Shown here: one piece after another, positions 7,999 to 15,112 of the stretch | Position numbering within the stretch: position 1 is the first letter of the stretch | Layout of the letters: the number at the start of each line of letters is the position of its first letter | Assembly: GCA_937885235.1 (NCBI GenBank) | Contig: CAKZZK010000047.1 | Location: forward strand, 1 to 45,302 | Length of the DNA: 45,302 bases | Direction of reading: 5' to 3' | From: an uncultured Treponema sp. | Lineage (GTDB): Bacteria; Spirochaetota; Spirochaetia; Treponematales; Treponemataceae | Notes under the pieces: generated by a model | Databases searched by the model: none | Seen by the model: the letters and a program-made list of their open reading frames with translations, nothing else | What the model was told of the DNA's origin: nothing | Position numbers and translations under genes: made by a program

Positions 7999-8610
7999 AT
8001 GAAAACCTCAAACAAATTTACATTGACCAGAATAATTTTGGCACCTGTATTCTTCATCCTGTTCTTTCTGCCGGAGTGGCTGCACCTTCCGGCAGGGAGT
8101 GCGGGGGCGGTGCTCTCTGTATGTATACTTATTCCCCTGCTTGCCTTTGCCGAGTTTACGGATTTTCTTGACGGGCATTTTGCCCGCAAGCACAACGAGG
8201 TAAGCGATTTCGGCAAGATGTTTGACCCTTTTGCAGATGTCTTCCTGCATCTTTCCACATTTACCTGCTTTGTCTTTGCCGGATATATGCCGCCTGTCTT
8301 CTATATACTGATTCTTTACCGTGAATTCAGCCAGAATTTCCTGCGTATGGTAGCGGCAAAGCAGGGAACGGCGATTGCTGCGCGGAAAGGGGGCAAACTC
8401 AAGACCGTGATGTATGTGGCGGCATGCTTTGTGTCTCTTGCTCAGGTAGCCCTTGTCAGAAGCAATCTTGCTGAGCTATGGCAACTTAATATGGATGCTT
8501 TTTACAAGGCAGGGCTCTGCCTGTATGCACTCTGCGTTGTTTTATCGTATATATCCTTCATTGATTACCTGCGCCATTTTGGAAAAGTCCTCCGAGATGC
8601 GGCGCGGTAG
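7999..8610 (+). CDS. pgsA: CDP-alcohol phosphatidyltransferase (phosphatidylglycerophosphate synthase-like)
   Basis: A 203-residue integral membrane enzyme. The full CDP-alcohol phosphotransferase signature is present: D55-x2-D58-G59-x2-A62-R63-x8-G72-x3-D76-x3-D80 within DFLDGHFARKHNEVSDFGK and MFDPFAD. Those aspartates bind the metal and CDP-diacylglycerol. Several hydrophobic helices flank the motif. The closest role is CDP-diacylglycerol plus glycerol-3-phosphate to phosphatidylglycerophosphate. Another alcohol acceptor cannot be excluded, so the symbol is tentative. It is 55 bases after the kinase-like gene but appears to have its own promoter. Confidence 0.85.
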   Translation: MKTSNKFTLTRIILAPVFFILFFLPEWLHLPAGSAGAVLSVCILIPLLAFAEFTDFLDGHFARKHNEVSDFGKMFDPFADVFLHLSTFTCFVFAGYMPPVFYILILYREFSQNFLRMVAAKQGTAIAARKGGKLKTVMYVAACFVSLAQVALVRSNLAELWQLNMDAFYKAGLCLYALCVVLSYISFIDYLRHFGKVLRDAAR

Positions 8611-8624
8611 CGGAACTGCCTGCC

Positions 8625-9587
8625 TTAATCCTCCCAAGTGCCGTTGCGGATTTCCTCGCTGATGCGTTTCCAGCTTTCATAGCGGAGGGGGCTGATGTGT
8701 CCGTCGGCGACAGCTTGCTGTATGGCACAGCCTTTTTCGCTGAGATGCGTGCAGCTCATGCCGAACGTGCATTTGCCGAGGTAGGGGAGAAAGTCGCGGA
8801 AGTAGAGTGCAAGGTTGTCTGCTGAAATGTCGTGAAGCAAAAAGTGGCGCACGCCGGGGGTGTCGATGATGTCTGCGGTTACATCGCGGATGCCGCCGGT
8901 GAGGGCTTCATCCAGCATGATGTGCATGAGTGCTCCCTTGGTGGTGGTGTGACAGCCGCGACCATATTTCTGCGACAGGCTGCCCGTCTTGAGCACCACA
9001 TTGTTGTCAAGCACATTGATAAGCGAGCTTTTACCGACGCCGCTTTGCCCCACGAGGGCTGTAAGTTTGTCCTTGAGCAGAGCTGCAAGCTCCATCATGC
9101 CCTCGCCGGTCTTTGCGCTCAGCCTCAGCAGCGTGTAACCGGCTTTTTCCCATACATCAAGCTGCTCTTGGAAGGCGTCTTCTTTTGCCGCAGGCAGGTC
9201 ATATTTATTGCAGACGATGACAGGTGTGATTTTCTGGTATTCCGCCTGAGCGAGCGCGCGGTCAATGAAGCGCGGGCGGAAGGGGGGCTGGTCAGGGGTG
9301 GTGACGATGAGCAAGTGGTCAAGGTTCGCCGCAAGGAGCTGGGGCAGCCGTTTTTTGACGTTCCAACGCACATACTCGTTCCTGCGCGGCTGTATGCTTA
9401 CAATCTGCCCCTTTTCTTCTTCAAGCGAGGCATCGTCAAGATCCACAATGTCGCCGGGAGCGATGGGATTGTAATATGCCGTGTTTGATTTCAGGATTTT
9501 GCCCTTGATCGAACAGTCGCGGATAAAGCCGTCGTCACATTCCACTTCAAATATGTTTTTATCGCCGTTTAGGATTAAGCCCTGCAT
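8625..9587 (-). CDS. rsgA: Ribosome small-subunit-dependent GTPase A
   Basis: A 320-residue circularly permuted GTPase that helps mature the 30S subunit. An OB-fold precedes the G domain. The GTPase motifs come in permuted order: G4 NKYD (127-130), G5 SAKT (157-160), G1 GQSGVGKSS (180-188), G3 DTPG (242-245). A zinc site follows: C273, C279, H281, C287 in CTFGMSCTHLSEKGC. Length and order match RsgA/YjeQ. It is convergent with the phosphatidyltransferase gene with only 14 bases between, so transcripts probably overlap. Confidence 0.96.
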   Translation of the reverse strand: MQGLILNGDKNIFEVECDDGFIRDCSIKGKILKSNTAYYNPIAPGDIVDLDDASLEEEKGQIVSIQPRRNEYVRWNVKKRLPQLLAANLDHLLIVTTPDQPPFRPRFIDRALAQAEYQKITPVIVCNKYDLPAAKEDAFQEQLDVWEKAGYTLLRLSAKTGEGMMELAALLKDKLTALVGQSGVGKSSLINVLDNNVVLKTGSLSQKYGRGCHTTTKGALMHIMLDEALTGGIRDVTADIIDTPGVRHFLLHDISADNLALYFRDFLPYLGKCTFGMSCTHLSEKGCAIQQAVADGHISPLRYESWKRISEEIRNGTWED

Positions 9588-9598
9588 ATGATGGCTAA

Positions 9599-9627
9599 AT
9601 TTTGATGTAAAACACTCTATATGTCAA
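9599..9627 (-). promoter_or_regulatory. Possible rsgA promoter
   Basis: Minus-strand TTGACA (9627-9622), a 17-base spacer and a weak -10 CAAAAT (9604-9599). The ATG at 9587 is 11 bases further, so the leader would be only a few bases. No Shine-Dalgarno sequence is visible. Confidence 0.45.
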
Positions 9628-9657
9628 GGGGTAAAGAAAGCCTAACCGCCTTCCGAT

Positions 9658-9882
9658 ATGGAATATATGGAAAAAGGCTTTATTAATTTGGCACTTCAGG
9701 TTGCCAAAGACCCGCGCGTCATAGCTGTCACTGTGCTGATGGTGGTAGTCATTGCGCTTGCCAATTATGTCGTGGGATATAAAAAGAAGGTGAAGGTGCC
9801 TAAAAAGAAAAAGGTCGTTGCTGCTCCGCCGCCGCCTAAGCCGGCCGAGGAGGGCGAAGAAGCTCCTACCGAAGAGGAATAA
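9658..9882 (+). CDS. Small single-pass membrane protein with Lys/Pro/Glu tail
   Basis: Up to 74 residues, with ATG 9667 an alternative start giving 71. One hydrophobic segment (VIAVTVLMVVVIALANYVVG) is followed by a basic stretch (YKKKVKVPKKKKVV), a proline run (AAPPPPKPAEE) and an acidic end. The positive-inside rule predicts a cytoplasmic tail. No family recognised. A strong terminator follows directly, which supports it being a real single-gene transcript. Confidence 0.6.
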   Translation: MEYMEKGFINLALQVAKDPRVIAVTVLMVVVIALANYVVGYKKKVKVPKKKKVVAAPPPPKPAEEGEEAPTEEE

Positions 9883-9892
9883 AAAATAAGCG

Positions 9893-9930
9893 AAGCGGAC
9901 GGACAAAATGCCGTCCGCTTTTTGTTTTTA
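9893..9930. terminator. Rho-independent terminator
   Basis: AAGCGGACGG (9893-9902) pairs with CCGTCCGCTT (9911-9920), followed by TTTGTTTTT. It closes the small membrane protein gene and overlaps the stop of the leftward RecQ-like gene, so it may serve both. Confidence 0.9.
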
Positions 9931-11382
9931 TTCAGCTTGCCTCTTTCCCGTGGGAGCTATTTTCCCCTGCCATGGAAAGCGGCAGCTGTGGATAAGCCCT
10001 GCCGCCTTTAGCTGCGAGAGGATGCAGTCAATGTCGCTGTGTTCCCAGATATGCGCGTGGTAGAGCGCGGCGTCCTGCCTGTTGAAGAGACGCATAAGCT
10101 GTTCCGAGAGCTCCATCCTGTCATACAGTTTGCGGTGGGAGCGGATGAACGAAAGCGCAAGCCCTGCATCCCGCGCAAAAGGGGCAGGCGCGTGGCGCAT
10201 ACAGATGTCGCAGCCGCTGCACACCGTTTTTTCAGCTCCAAGCTCATCCAATAGAAGCTGACGGCGGCAAGTCTTGCTTTCGGCATAGCGTCGGGCAAAG
10301 GGGGATGCCGTCTGTGAGTCCGTAAAGCTCCACAGAAGATAGGCGTTTGCGGGACCATGGTCCCTGCCTGCCCGTCCCGCTTCCTGCACGTAGGCTTCTA
10401 CCGTGTTGCTTGCTTCGAGGTGTATGACCGTGCGGATGTCTTTTTTGTCCACCCCCATGCCGAATGCCACCGTGGCGCAGAGAATACCGTCCGTCTTGGG
10501 GTAAAACCAGCGTTCTATGTTGCTTTTTTCCTGCCGCGTTAATCCCGCATGGTAGAAACGCACCGCGTCTTCGCCGTAGTAAAGCGCCAGCTCCCGCGCC
10601 ATGTTTTCTGCCTTGCTCCGTGTGCCGCAAAAGATGAGCAGGGGCTTTTCCGCCGTAAGCGAGAGGCGGAGCGCTTCTTTTTTCTTGTCGTAACAGTTGA
10701 TGACGTGGTACCGTATGTTGGGCCTGTCGCCCTTTCCCCTCAGTATGTACGCACTGCCATCAAAGATCAGTTCGCTCATGCGCGACAGCACTCGGGGAGA
10801 AGCTGTCGCGGTGAACGCCGTCACCACAGGCACATGCAGTTTCTTTATGATGCCGCCGAGCGCGAGGTAGGATGGGCGGAAGCTGTCTCCCCATTCGCTT
10901 ACGCAGTGCGCCTCATCAATCGCAACGTGGGCTATGCGGCAGCGGGCAAGTCGCTCTGTCAGTGCTGCGCTCTGGAGCACTTCAGGATTTGCAATGATGA
11001 GCTTTGTCCCGTTGGCAATCTGGTGAAAGCAGGCTTCCCGCTCTTCTGCTGTCTGCCCGCCCCTGAAGGTGACGCTCGCAATGCCCGCCTCCCTGATGTG
11101 CCGCTCTTGGTCCGCCATAAGCGCGAGCAGGGGGTAGATGATAAGCGTGGGTCCGTCCAGAAGGAGCGCGGGAATGAGGAAGCACAGCGATTTACCCGAG
11201 CCGGTGGGCAGCAGCACTATCTGCCGTTTGTATGGACTTTCTTCGCTGCCCGCTGCTTCCAGAATGTTGGCAACAGCAAGCTTTTGCCACGGATAGAGTT
11301 GCGGTACACGGAATACGTTCTGAGCTACGCGCCGCACCTCGTCGTCTGAAAAAATTGTGTCCTGTTTCTGTGTTTGTTCCAT
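9928..11382 (-). CDS. RecQ-family ATP-dependent DNA helicase (short form)
   Basis: 484 residues from ATG 11382 (MEQTQKQDTIF). The frame stays open further upstream but runs into the IS66 relic, so the internal ATG is preferred despite no clear ribosome site. Superfamily-2 motifs are complete: Walker A LLPTGSGKS (about 57-65), AIDEAHCVSEWG, FTATAS, GMGVDKKDIRTVIH and motif VI EAGRAGRD. A RecQ zinc-binding region is present (CRRQLLLDEL, then CSGCDIC). There is no HRDC domain and the winged-helix part is short, unlike the ~600-residue E. coli enzyme. It unwinds DNA 3' to 5' during recombination repair. Confidence 0.92.
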   Translation of the reverse strand: MEQTQKQDTIFSDDEVRRVAQNVFRVPQLYPWQKLAVANILEAAGSEESPYKRQIVLLPTGSGKSLCFLIPALLLDGPTLIIYPLLALMADQERHIREAGIASVTFRGGQTAEEREACFHQIANGTKLIIANPEVLQSAALTERLARCRIAHVAIDEAHCVSEWGDSFRPSYLALGGIIKKLHVPVVTAFTATASPRVLSRMSELIFDGSAYILRGKGDRPNIRYHVINCYDKKKEALRLSLTAEKPLLIFCGTRSKAENMARELALYYGEDAVRFYHAGLTRQEKSNIERWFYPKTDGILCATVAFGMGVDKKDIRTVIHLEASNTVEAYVQEAGRAGRDHGPANAYLLWSFTDSQTASPFARRYAESKTCRRQLLLDELGAEKTVCSGCDICMRHAPAPFARDAGLALSFIRSHRKLYDRMELSEQLMRLFNRQDAALYHAHIWEHSDIDCILSQLKAAGLIHSCRFPWQGKIAPTGKRQAE

Positions 11383-11462
11383 ACTATGATAGTCAGGAAA
11401 GGGATGCAAAAATCGACACAAAACGCATAATAAATGTAAAGAAATTGTAACTATATCAGCAC

Positions 11463-12068
11463 CTAAAATCCAAAGCAAAGAGCAGGAGAGTCTGTGAAGG
11501 CCAGTGTTACAGCTTCAAATGCATTGACTCCATGCTTTCCTGCGGAATCAATGTAAGAGCGGATTTTAAGATATCACCCGGCTCTTTTTTCTTTCTGCCG
11601 CGTTTTACTTCGGCGGAAACTGGCGAGGATTTTCTTCCCTTGCTATCCTGATTATTTCGTCATATTTCAGGTCATAATAATCAGGATAGCAGGTATCAAG
11701 CTTTGCCCGCCCGCAGCCGGCATAAGATTTTTTGAGCCGGTGAAGCTCATGGAGCATATCGCGGAACATTTTTGCCCATCTCTGTTCCGGATGACTCTCA
11801 ATCACCCGATAAGCTCCCGCAGGATATGCGCTCCGCAGATTCCGTGTTTCACATCCGGGAATTGCCAGTACGGCTTCCAGCAGTCGTGGACTGCAATTTC
11901 CTTGAAAAGCGGAAGAACTCCGTTTCCTTCTATACCGGCTTTTTCCCGTTTTTCGCTCAGCGTCAGGTATGTGAAAAGCCTGTCTGAGGATGAGTGAACC
12001 TATTTCGTCTTTCCGTGAAGAAAGTCATTCTGCTGTTCCAGCATCTCTATGATTTCTGAATCTGTCAT
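11463..12068 (-). pseudogene. Decayed IS66-family transposase
   Basis: Fragments of one transposase read leftward in shifting frames. The N-terminus MTDSEIIEMLEQQNDFLHGK (12068 to TAG at 12000) is joined to mid-protein sequence (FKEIAVHDCWKPYWQFPD, then GICGAHILRELIG), equivalent to the HxxCNAHHLREL region of IS66 transposases. A frameshift at about 11804 leads to ESHPEQRWAKMFRDMLHEL. Another shift at about 11605-11610 leads to KRGRKKK. A final piece GKHGVNAFEAVTLAF ends at TAG 11465-11463. A large part between the N-terminus and the catalytic middle is deleted, and so is a stretch before the C-terminus. No terminal repeats were identified. Confidence 0.85.
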
Positions 12069-12188
12069 CTTCCCACTGCTAGTAATTCTATCACATTTGA
12101 ATTTTTTCAAACAGTGGGTAATGACCTTTTTTTGTTTTTTTAGTGCTGAATAGTTACCATGAATAAAGGAATTTATTATCGGTAGCTT

Positions 12189-12220
12189 GCAAAAATTTCT
12201 GAAAGCTTTTTTGCTTTTTT
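12189..12220 (+). terminator. Terminator-like hairpin
   Basis: GCAAAAA (12189-12195) pairs with TTTTTGC (12208-12214), followed by TTTTTT. No rightward gene lies upstream, so it may insulate the region or end an unannotated transcript. Confidence 0.45.
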
Positions 12221-12240
12221 GATTGAAAAATAATTGTGGG

Positions 12241-12298
12241 GGAAGTACTTGGTGATAGTGATTATCACGTGGTACTTCCTTTTTGTTGCCACGTGATA
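12241..12298 (+). promoter_or_regulatory. Two mutually exclusive hairpins, one terminator-like
   Basis: GGAAGTAC (12241-12248) with inner GTGATA pairs with TATCAC and GTACTTCC (12272-12279), followed by TTTTT: a strong terminator. The segment TATCACGTGG (12263-12272) can instead pair with CCACGTGATA (12289-12298). The two folds share bases and cannot coexist. Confidence 0.6.
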
Positions 12299-12452
12299 TA
12301 TTTTTATTCTATGTATCTAAGTAATTTAAGGATTTTCTATTGTATCTGTAAAAAATGGGATAATTATTCAGTATTGAACGACTTCTTTGAAACTTCGATT
12401 TGTATAGAGCATTTAAAACATACTACGATAAGCTTTGAACTATTGGGTTATT

Positions 12453-12579
12453 TGTGGAAAAGTTTTCTCTTTTTTCCACATATTTTGCTTTGTTGTTTGT
12501 AAATTCTTTCTGTATAAGAATTTATCTTTGTGTAGAAGTAAATTGTTCTTTACTACCTTTGTGGAAAATTTGTGGAGAA
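12453..12579. promoter_or_regulatory. Cluster of four DnaA-box-like sites
   Basis: TGTGGAAAA at 12453-12461 and TTTTCCACA at 12472-12480 form an inverted pair. TGTGGAAAA at 12560-12568 and TGTGGAGAA at 12571-12579 form a direct pair exactly 11 bases apart. Three match TTWTNCACA on one strand or the other and the fourth has one mismatch. Confidence 0.55.
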
Positions 12580-12796
12580 TTTTACTAATATGTTTATTAA
12601 TATAGAGGATCTCAATCAGTACTTCTATGTTATCTTCCATACTGCTATGAGAAAGTTTATTGTTACTGTTTTATCTAAAACCGTAATAGTTTAATGAGAG
12701 CAGTTTGACTGTTTCATTTTAATTGCGATAATTATATTAATCAATATATGTCTAAGTTAATAAGAAGTAGCTTCATATTGTGAAACTTATTGTCAT

Positions 12797-12812
12797 TGTT
12801 TCACGTGAAACA
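12797..12812. promoter_or_regulatory. parS centromere site
   Basis: TGTTTCACGTGAAACA is an exact match to the 16-bp palindromic parS consensus bound by chromosomal ParB/Spo0J. In most bacteria such sites lie close to the replication origin. It stands in AT-rich non-coding DNA, as expected. Confidence 0.85.
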
Positions 12813-12885
12813 CAATGTTTTAAATATACAGAGACAATTTCAAGTTCTGAATAGATCTGAAATAGCCTCTGTATTCATTCCAAAT

Positions 12886-14280
12886 TTATTTTGTTTCGTG
12901 AAAGCGGAGTATTTTTGAACCTCGCTTGGATGACCATGATGATTTTCTTTCTTCAGGGAGAGTAGAAATATCAGACGCGATGAAGCCCAAGTTTTCAAAC
13001 CAATCTGCTGTCTGTGTCGTGAGCAGAAATATACTTTTTGCATTCTTAGCCTGTGCCCGTTTTACGAGAAACAAAATCATTTTAGGACCTATACCGATAT
13101 GAGAGCATGTCTTGTCTACTGCGACACAAGCAATCTCCATTTGTCCGTCGCTATAGGGAATGAGCGCTGCGCAGGCACGGATGGCACCATCGAGTTCATA
13201 AACTATGTAATGCTTGCACTGGTCGCTAAGCATCTGCTTTGTCCGAGGAAGCAATATTCCTTGCTCAACAAAGGGCCTGATGAGCGAAAGGACAGCAGGA
13301 ATGTCATCGTGGATCATATCCCGTACTTTTCCGTAATTATTGGCATAAATCATTGTCCCAGAACCAAAATCGCTGAATATTTCGCAAGAAATAGTGCCGT
13401 CCAAAGAGCCATTGAGCAGATGAACGCGGGTCACCCCTAAGTCACAGGCATCCCTTGCAATCTTAAGCAAAGTAAAAATCTTCTTGCGAAGCAACATATC
13501 CTCTGAATTTTCCCATCGTTCGGTAGATGAGGGATTATTTTGTACTGAATTTACCAAATGCTCGTTTAATTCCAAAAATGTATTTACCTCTTCCTTATTC
13601 ATAGCAGAAATTGTACCATCGGGAGACAGTCCGATTGAAGCAGGAATAGTGAAATTGCTGCTATTGATACTGGCATTTGGTATAAGATAAAAGAGTTTGT
13701 CCGCGTGAAGATGTATTGCTATCTGTTGTGCCAAATGAATGGACGATATATTATAAGGCTTCCCTACGAGGCTCCATCCAATACAAGGAAAAATCGGAAT
13801 GAAGCCGCTTTCGAGTACTGTTTCAATGGAATTTATCTGTAATTTGTCTATTTCACCGATCGTTCCGTAGTCAAAGCCATCTATGACACCCTTTCCCCGC
13901 GCCCGTACCCAGTTGCCGATCAGCGCGGTGATTTTCTCTCCTGCAAGCGATGTCATTATCTGGTTGGACACATCAAAAGCCGCCATCTTGATGAGGGGCA
14001 TTGCTTCCTGCGAGGTGATGCGGTTCCCTTCGTGGAAGGACCATTCGATGTGAGCCGTAGAGAGAATTTCGTCAATCCGCTTTGCCGCTCCTGGAACAAG
14101 GATGAGCTTTATCCCCGCCTGATGGAGCAGGGAAATATCCTTGATGTGGCTCAAAAAGAGCGGAGAGTCGATAAGCCTGTCATCTATGTATAATATAATT
14201 AAGGCATTCTTAAAACGATGTAAGTATCGTATAACATCGCGGATACGCTCTGCCCGCTCGTGAATCAAGTTTTCGTCCAT
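12886..14280 (-). CDS. argA: Amino-acid N-acetyltransferase (N-acetylglutamate synthase)
   Basis: 464 residues with the two-domain ArgA layout. Residues 1 to about 290 form an amino-acid-kinase-like domain (ALIILYIDDRLIDSPLF, LVPGAAKRIDEIL, VRARGKGVIDGFDYGT), the arginine-sensing part. Residues about 320-464 form a GNAT acetyltransferase with acetyl-CoA strand IACVAVDKTCSHIGIGPKM and TQTADWFENLGF. The reaction is acetyl-CoA plus glutamate to N-acetylglutamate, the first step of arginine synthesis. Its ATG overlaps the queH stop in a TAATG junction, so translation is probably coupled. The gene is more AT-rich than its neighbours. Residue V280-W290 substitutions could affect feedback control, but I cannot judge that. 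Confidence 0.9.
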   Translation of the reverse strand: MDENLIHERAERIRDVIRYLHRFKNALIILYIDDRLIDSPLFLSHIKDISLLHQAGIKLILVPGAAKRIDEILSTAHIEWSFHEGNRITSQEAMPLIKMAAFDVSNQIMTSLAGEKITALIGNWVRARGKGVIDGFDYGTIGEIDKLQINSIETVLESGFIPIFPCIGWSLVGKPYNISSIHLAQQIAIHLHADKLFYLIPNASINSSNFTIPASIGLSPDGTISAMNKEEVNTFLELNEHLVNSVQNNPSSTERWENSEDMLLRKKIFTLLKIARDACDLGVTRVHLLNGSLDGTISCEIFSDFGSGTMIYANNYGKVRDMIHDDIPAVLSLIRPFVEQGILLPRTKQMLSDQCKHYIVYELDGAIRACAALIPYSDGQMEIACVAVDKTCSHIGIGPKMILFLVKRAQAKNAKSIFLLTTQTADWFENLGFIASDISTLPEERKSSWSSKRGSKILRFHETK

Positions 14281-14954
14281 TATTTTCTCCTTTCTCGCTC
14301 TGCCTCGCTGAGCTGTTTTGAGTAAAAACAGCCGCAGTAATCCTGCCGGTATAGCCCGTATTCCTTGCTGAGCTGGAGGCTCCTCAAAAAACCGTTCTTT
14401 TTCTTGAAGTCCGAGGGCAGAAACTGCGGTCCCTCGCTGTTCAGCTTCTGGAGCTCTTGCCCGATGGTATTTATCTTCTTTGCGTCTTTGAAGGGACTTA
14501 TGGAAAGCGTGGTGGTAAAGAAGGAAAATCCCCTTTGCGCCGCATACTGATACGCCTTTGTCAGCCTGAACAGATAGCAGCGGCGGCAGCGTTCCCCCTT
14601 TTCCGGCTCCGTCTGCAATCCTTTCTCTTCGAGGACACCTGTGGCGCGGTAGAATTCCTCCGGCATATAGGGAGCCTCAACAAGCTTTACCGCCGCTTCC
14701 CGTGCAGGGGGAAAGCGCGGCAAAAAGCTTTTAAGCTCATTCAGACGGCGAAAATACTCTTCAGGCGGATAAATGTTTGGATTATAATAAAATACAGTAA
14801 TAGCAAAGTACTTGGCAAGATATTCCAGTACATACGAAGAACAGGGCCCGCAGCATGCATGAAGCAAGAGAGAGGGCTTTTCTTCTTTTTTCTGCAATTC
14901 AGAAAGCAACGCATCAAGCTGCTTCTGATAGTCAACGGCTTTTGTCACTGTCAT
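14280..14954 (-). CDS. queH: Epoxyqueuosine reductase QueH
   Basis: 224 residues from ATG 14954 (a GTG at 14957 is possible). The QueH (former DUF208) motifs are present: LLHACCGPCSSYVLEYL with the paired cysteines, FYYNPNIYPPEEYFRR, GERCRRCYLFRL and RQDYCGCFYS, cysteines that bind Fe-S and metal. It reduces epoxyqueuosine to queuosine in tRNA, the non-orthologous replacement of QueG. The preceding region has a possible -10 TAGTAT but no good -35. It overlaps argA by one base. The pairing with arginine synthesis is probably just operon economy. Confidence 0.93.
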   Translation of the reverse strand: MTVTKAVDYQKQLDALLSELQKKEEKPSLLLHACCGPCSSYVLEYLAKYFAITVFYYNPNIYPPEEYFRRLNELKSFLPRFPPAREAAVKLVEAPYMPEEFYRATGVLEEKGLQTEPEKGERCRRCYLFRLTKAYQYAAQRGFSFFTTTLSISPFKDAKKINTIGQELQKLNSEGPQFLPSDFKKKNGFLRSLQLSKEYGLYRQDYCGCFYSKQLSEAERERRK

Positions 14955-15040
14955 CACAGGCTGATACTAGCACGTATGAAAAAAAAAAGCCACCACCGAG
15001 AGCATTCCTTTATATGCGTGAAGGTACGTAGCCCGAAAAG

Positions 15041-15084
15041 AAAAAAGACTGCATTGCTCGCGCAGCGAACACTACAGTCTTTTT
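15041..15084. terminator. Bidirectional Rho-independent terminator
   Basis: AAAAAAGACTG (15041-15051) pairs with CAGTCTTTTTT (15074-15084), with an inner TCGC/GCGA stem. It ends pheT transcription on the minus strand and is flanked by outer CCCGA/TCGGG repeats. Confidence 0.85.
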
Positions 15085-15112
15085 TATAATCGGGCGAAAG
15101 CACCGTTCTATT

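Larger units (their letters stand above)
12069..12885. other. AT-rich intergenic region, candidate origin/partition locus
   Basis: About 0.8 kb of strongly AT-rich sequence with no convincing gene. Short open frames here have no ribosome sites and odd composition. It contains two plus-strand terminator-like hairpins, an alternative hairpin built on CACGTG, four DnaA-box-like 9-mers and one perfect parS site. No dnaA, dnaN or parAB gene lies within the window, so the role is an inference from the sites alone. Confidence 0.6.

Noticed and set aside
7071..8258. A 395-codon minus-strand frame across the kinase-like and phosphatidyltransferase genes
   Set aside because: Both plus-strand genes have complete family motifs; the antisense product has none.
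12236..12502. Short plus-strand frame in the AT-rich region
   Set aside because: No ribosome site, Cys/Phe-rich product typical of AT-rich noise, and the frame runs through a strong terminator hairpin.
12069..12885. Definite chromosomal oriC
   Set aside because: parS and DnaA-like sites are suggestive, but dnaA and dnaN are not adjacent and I could not compute GC skew, so it stays a candidate only.
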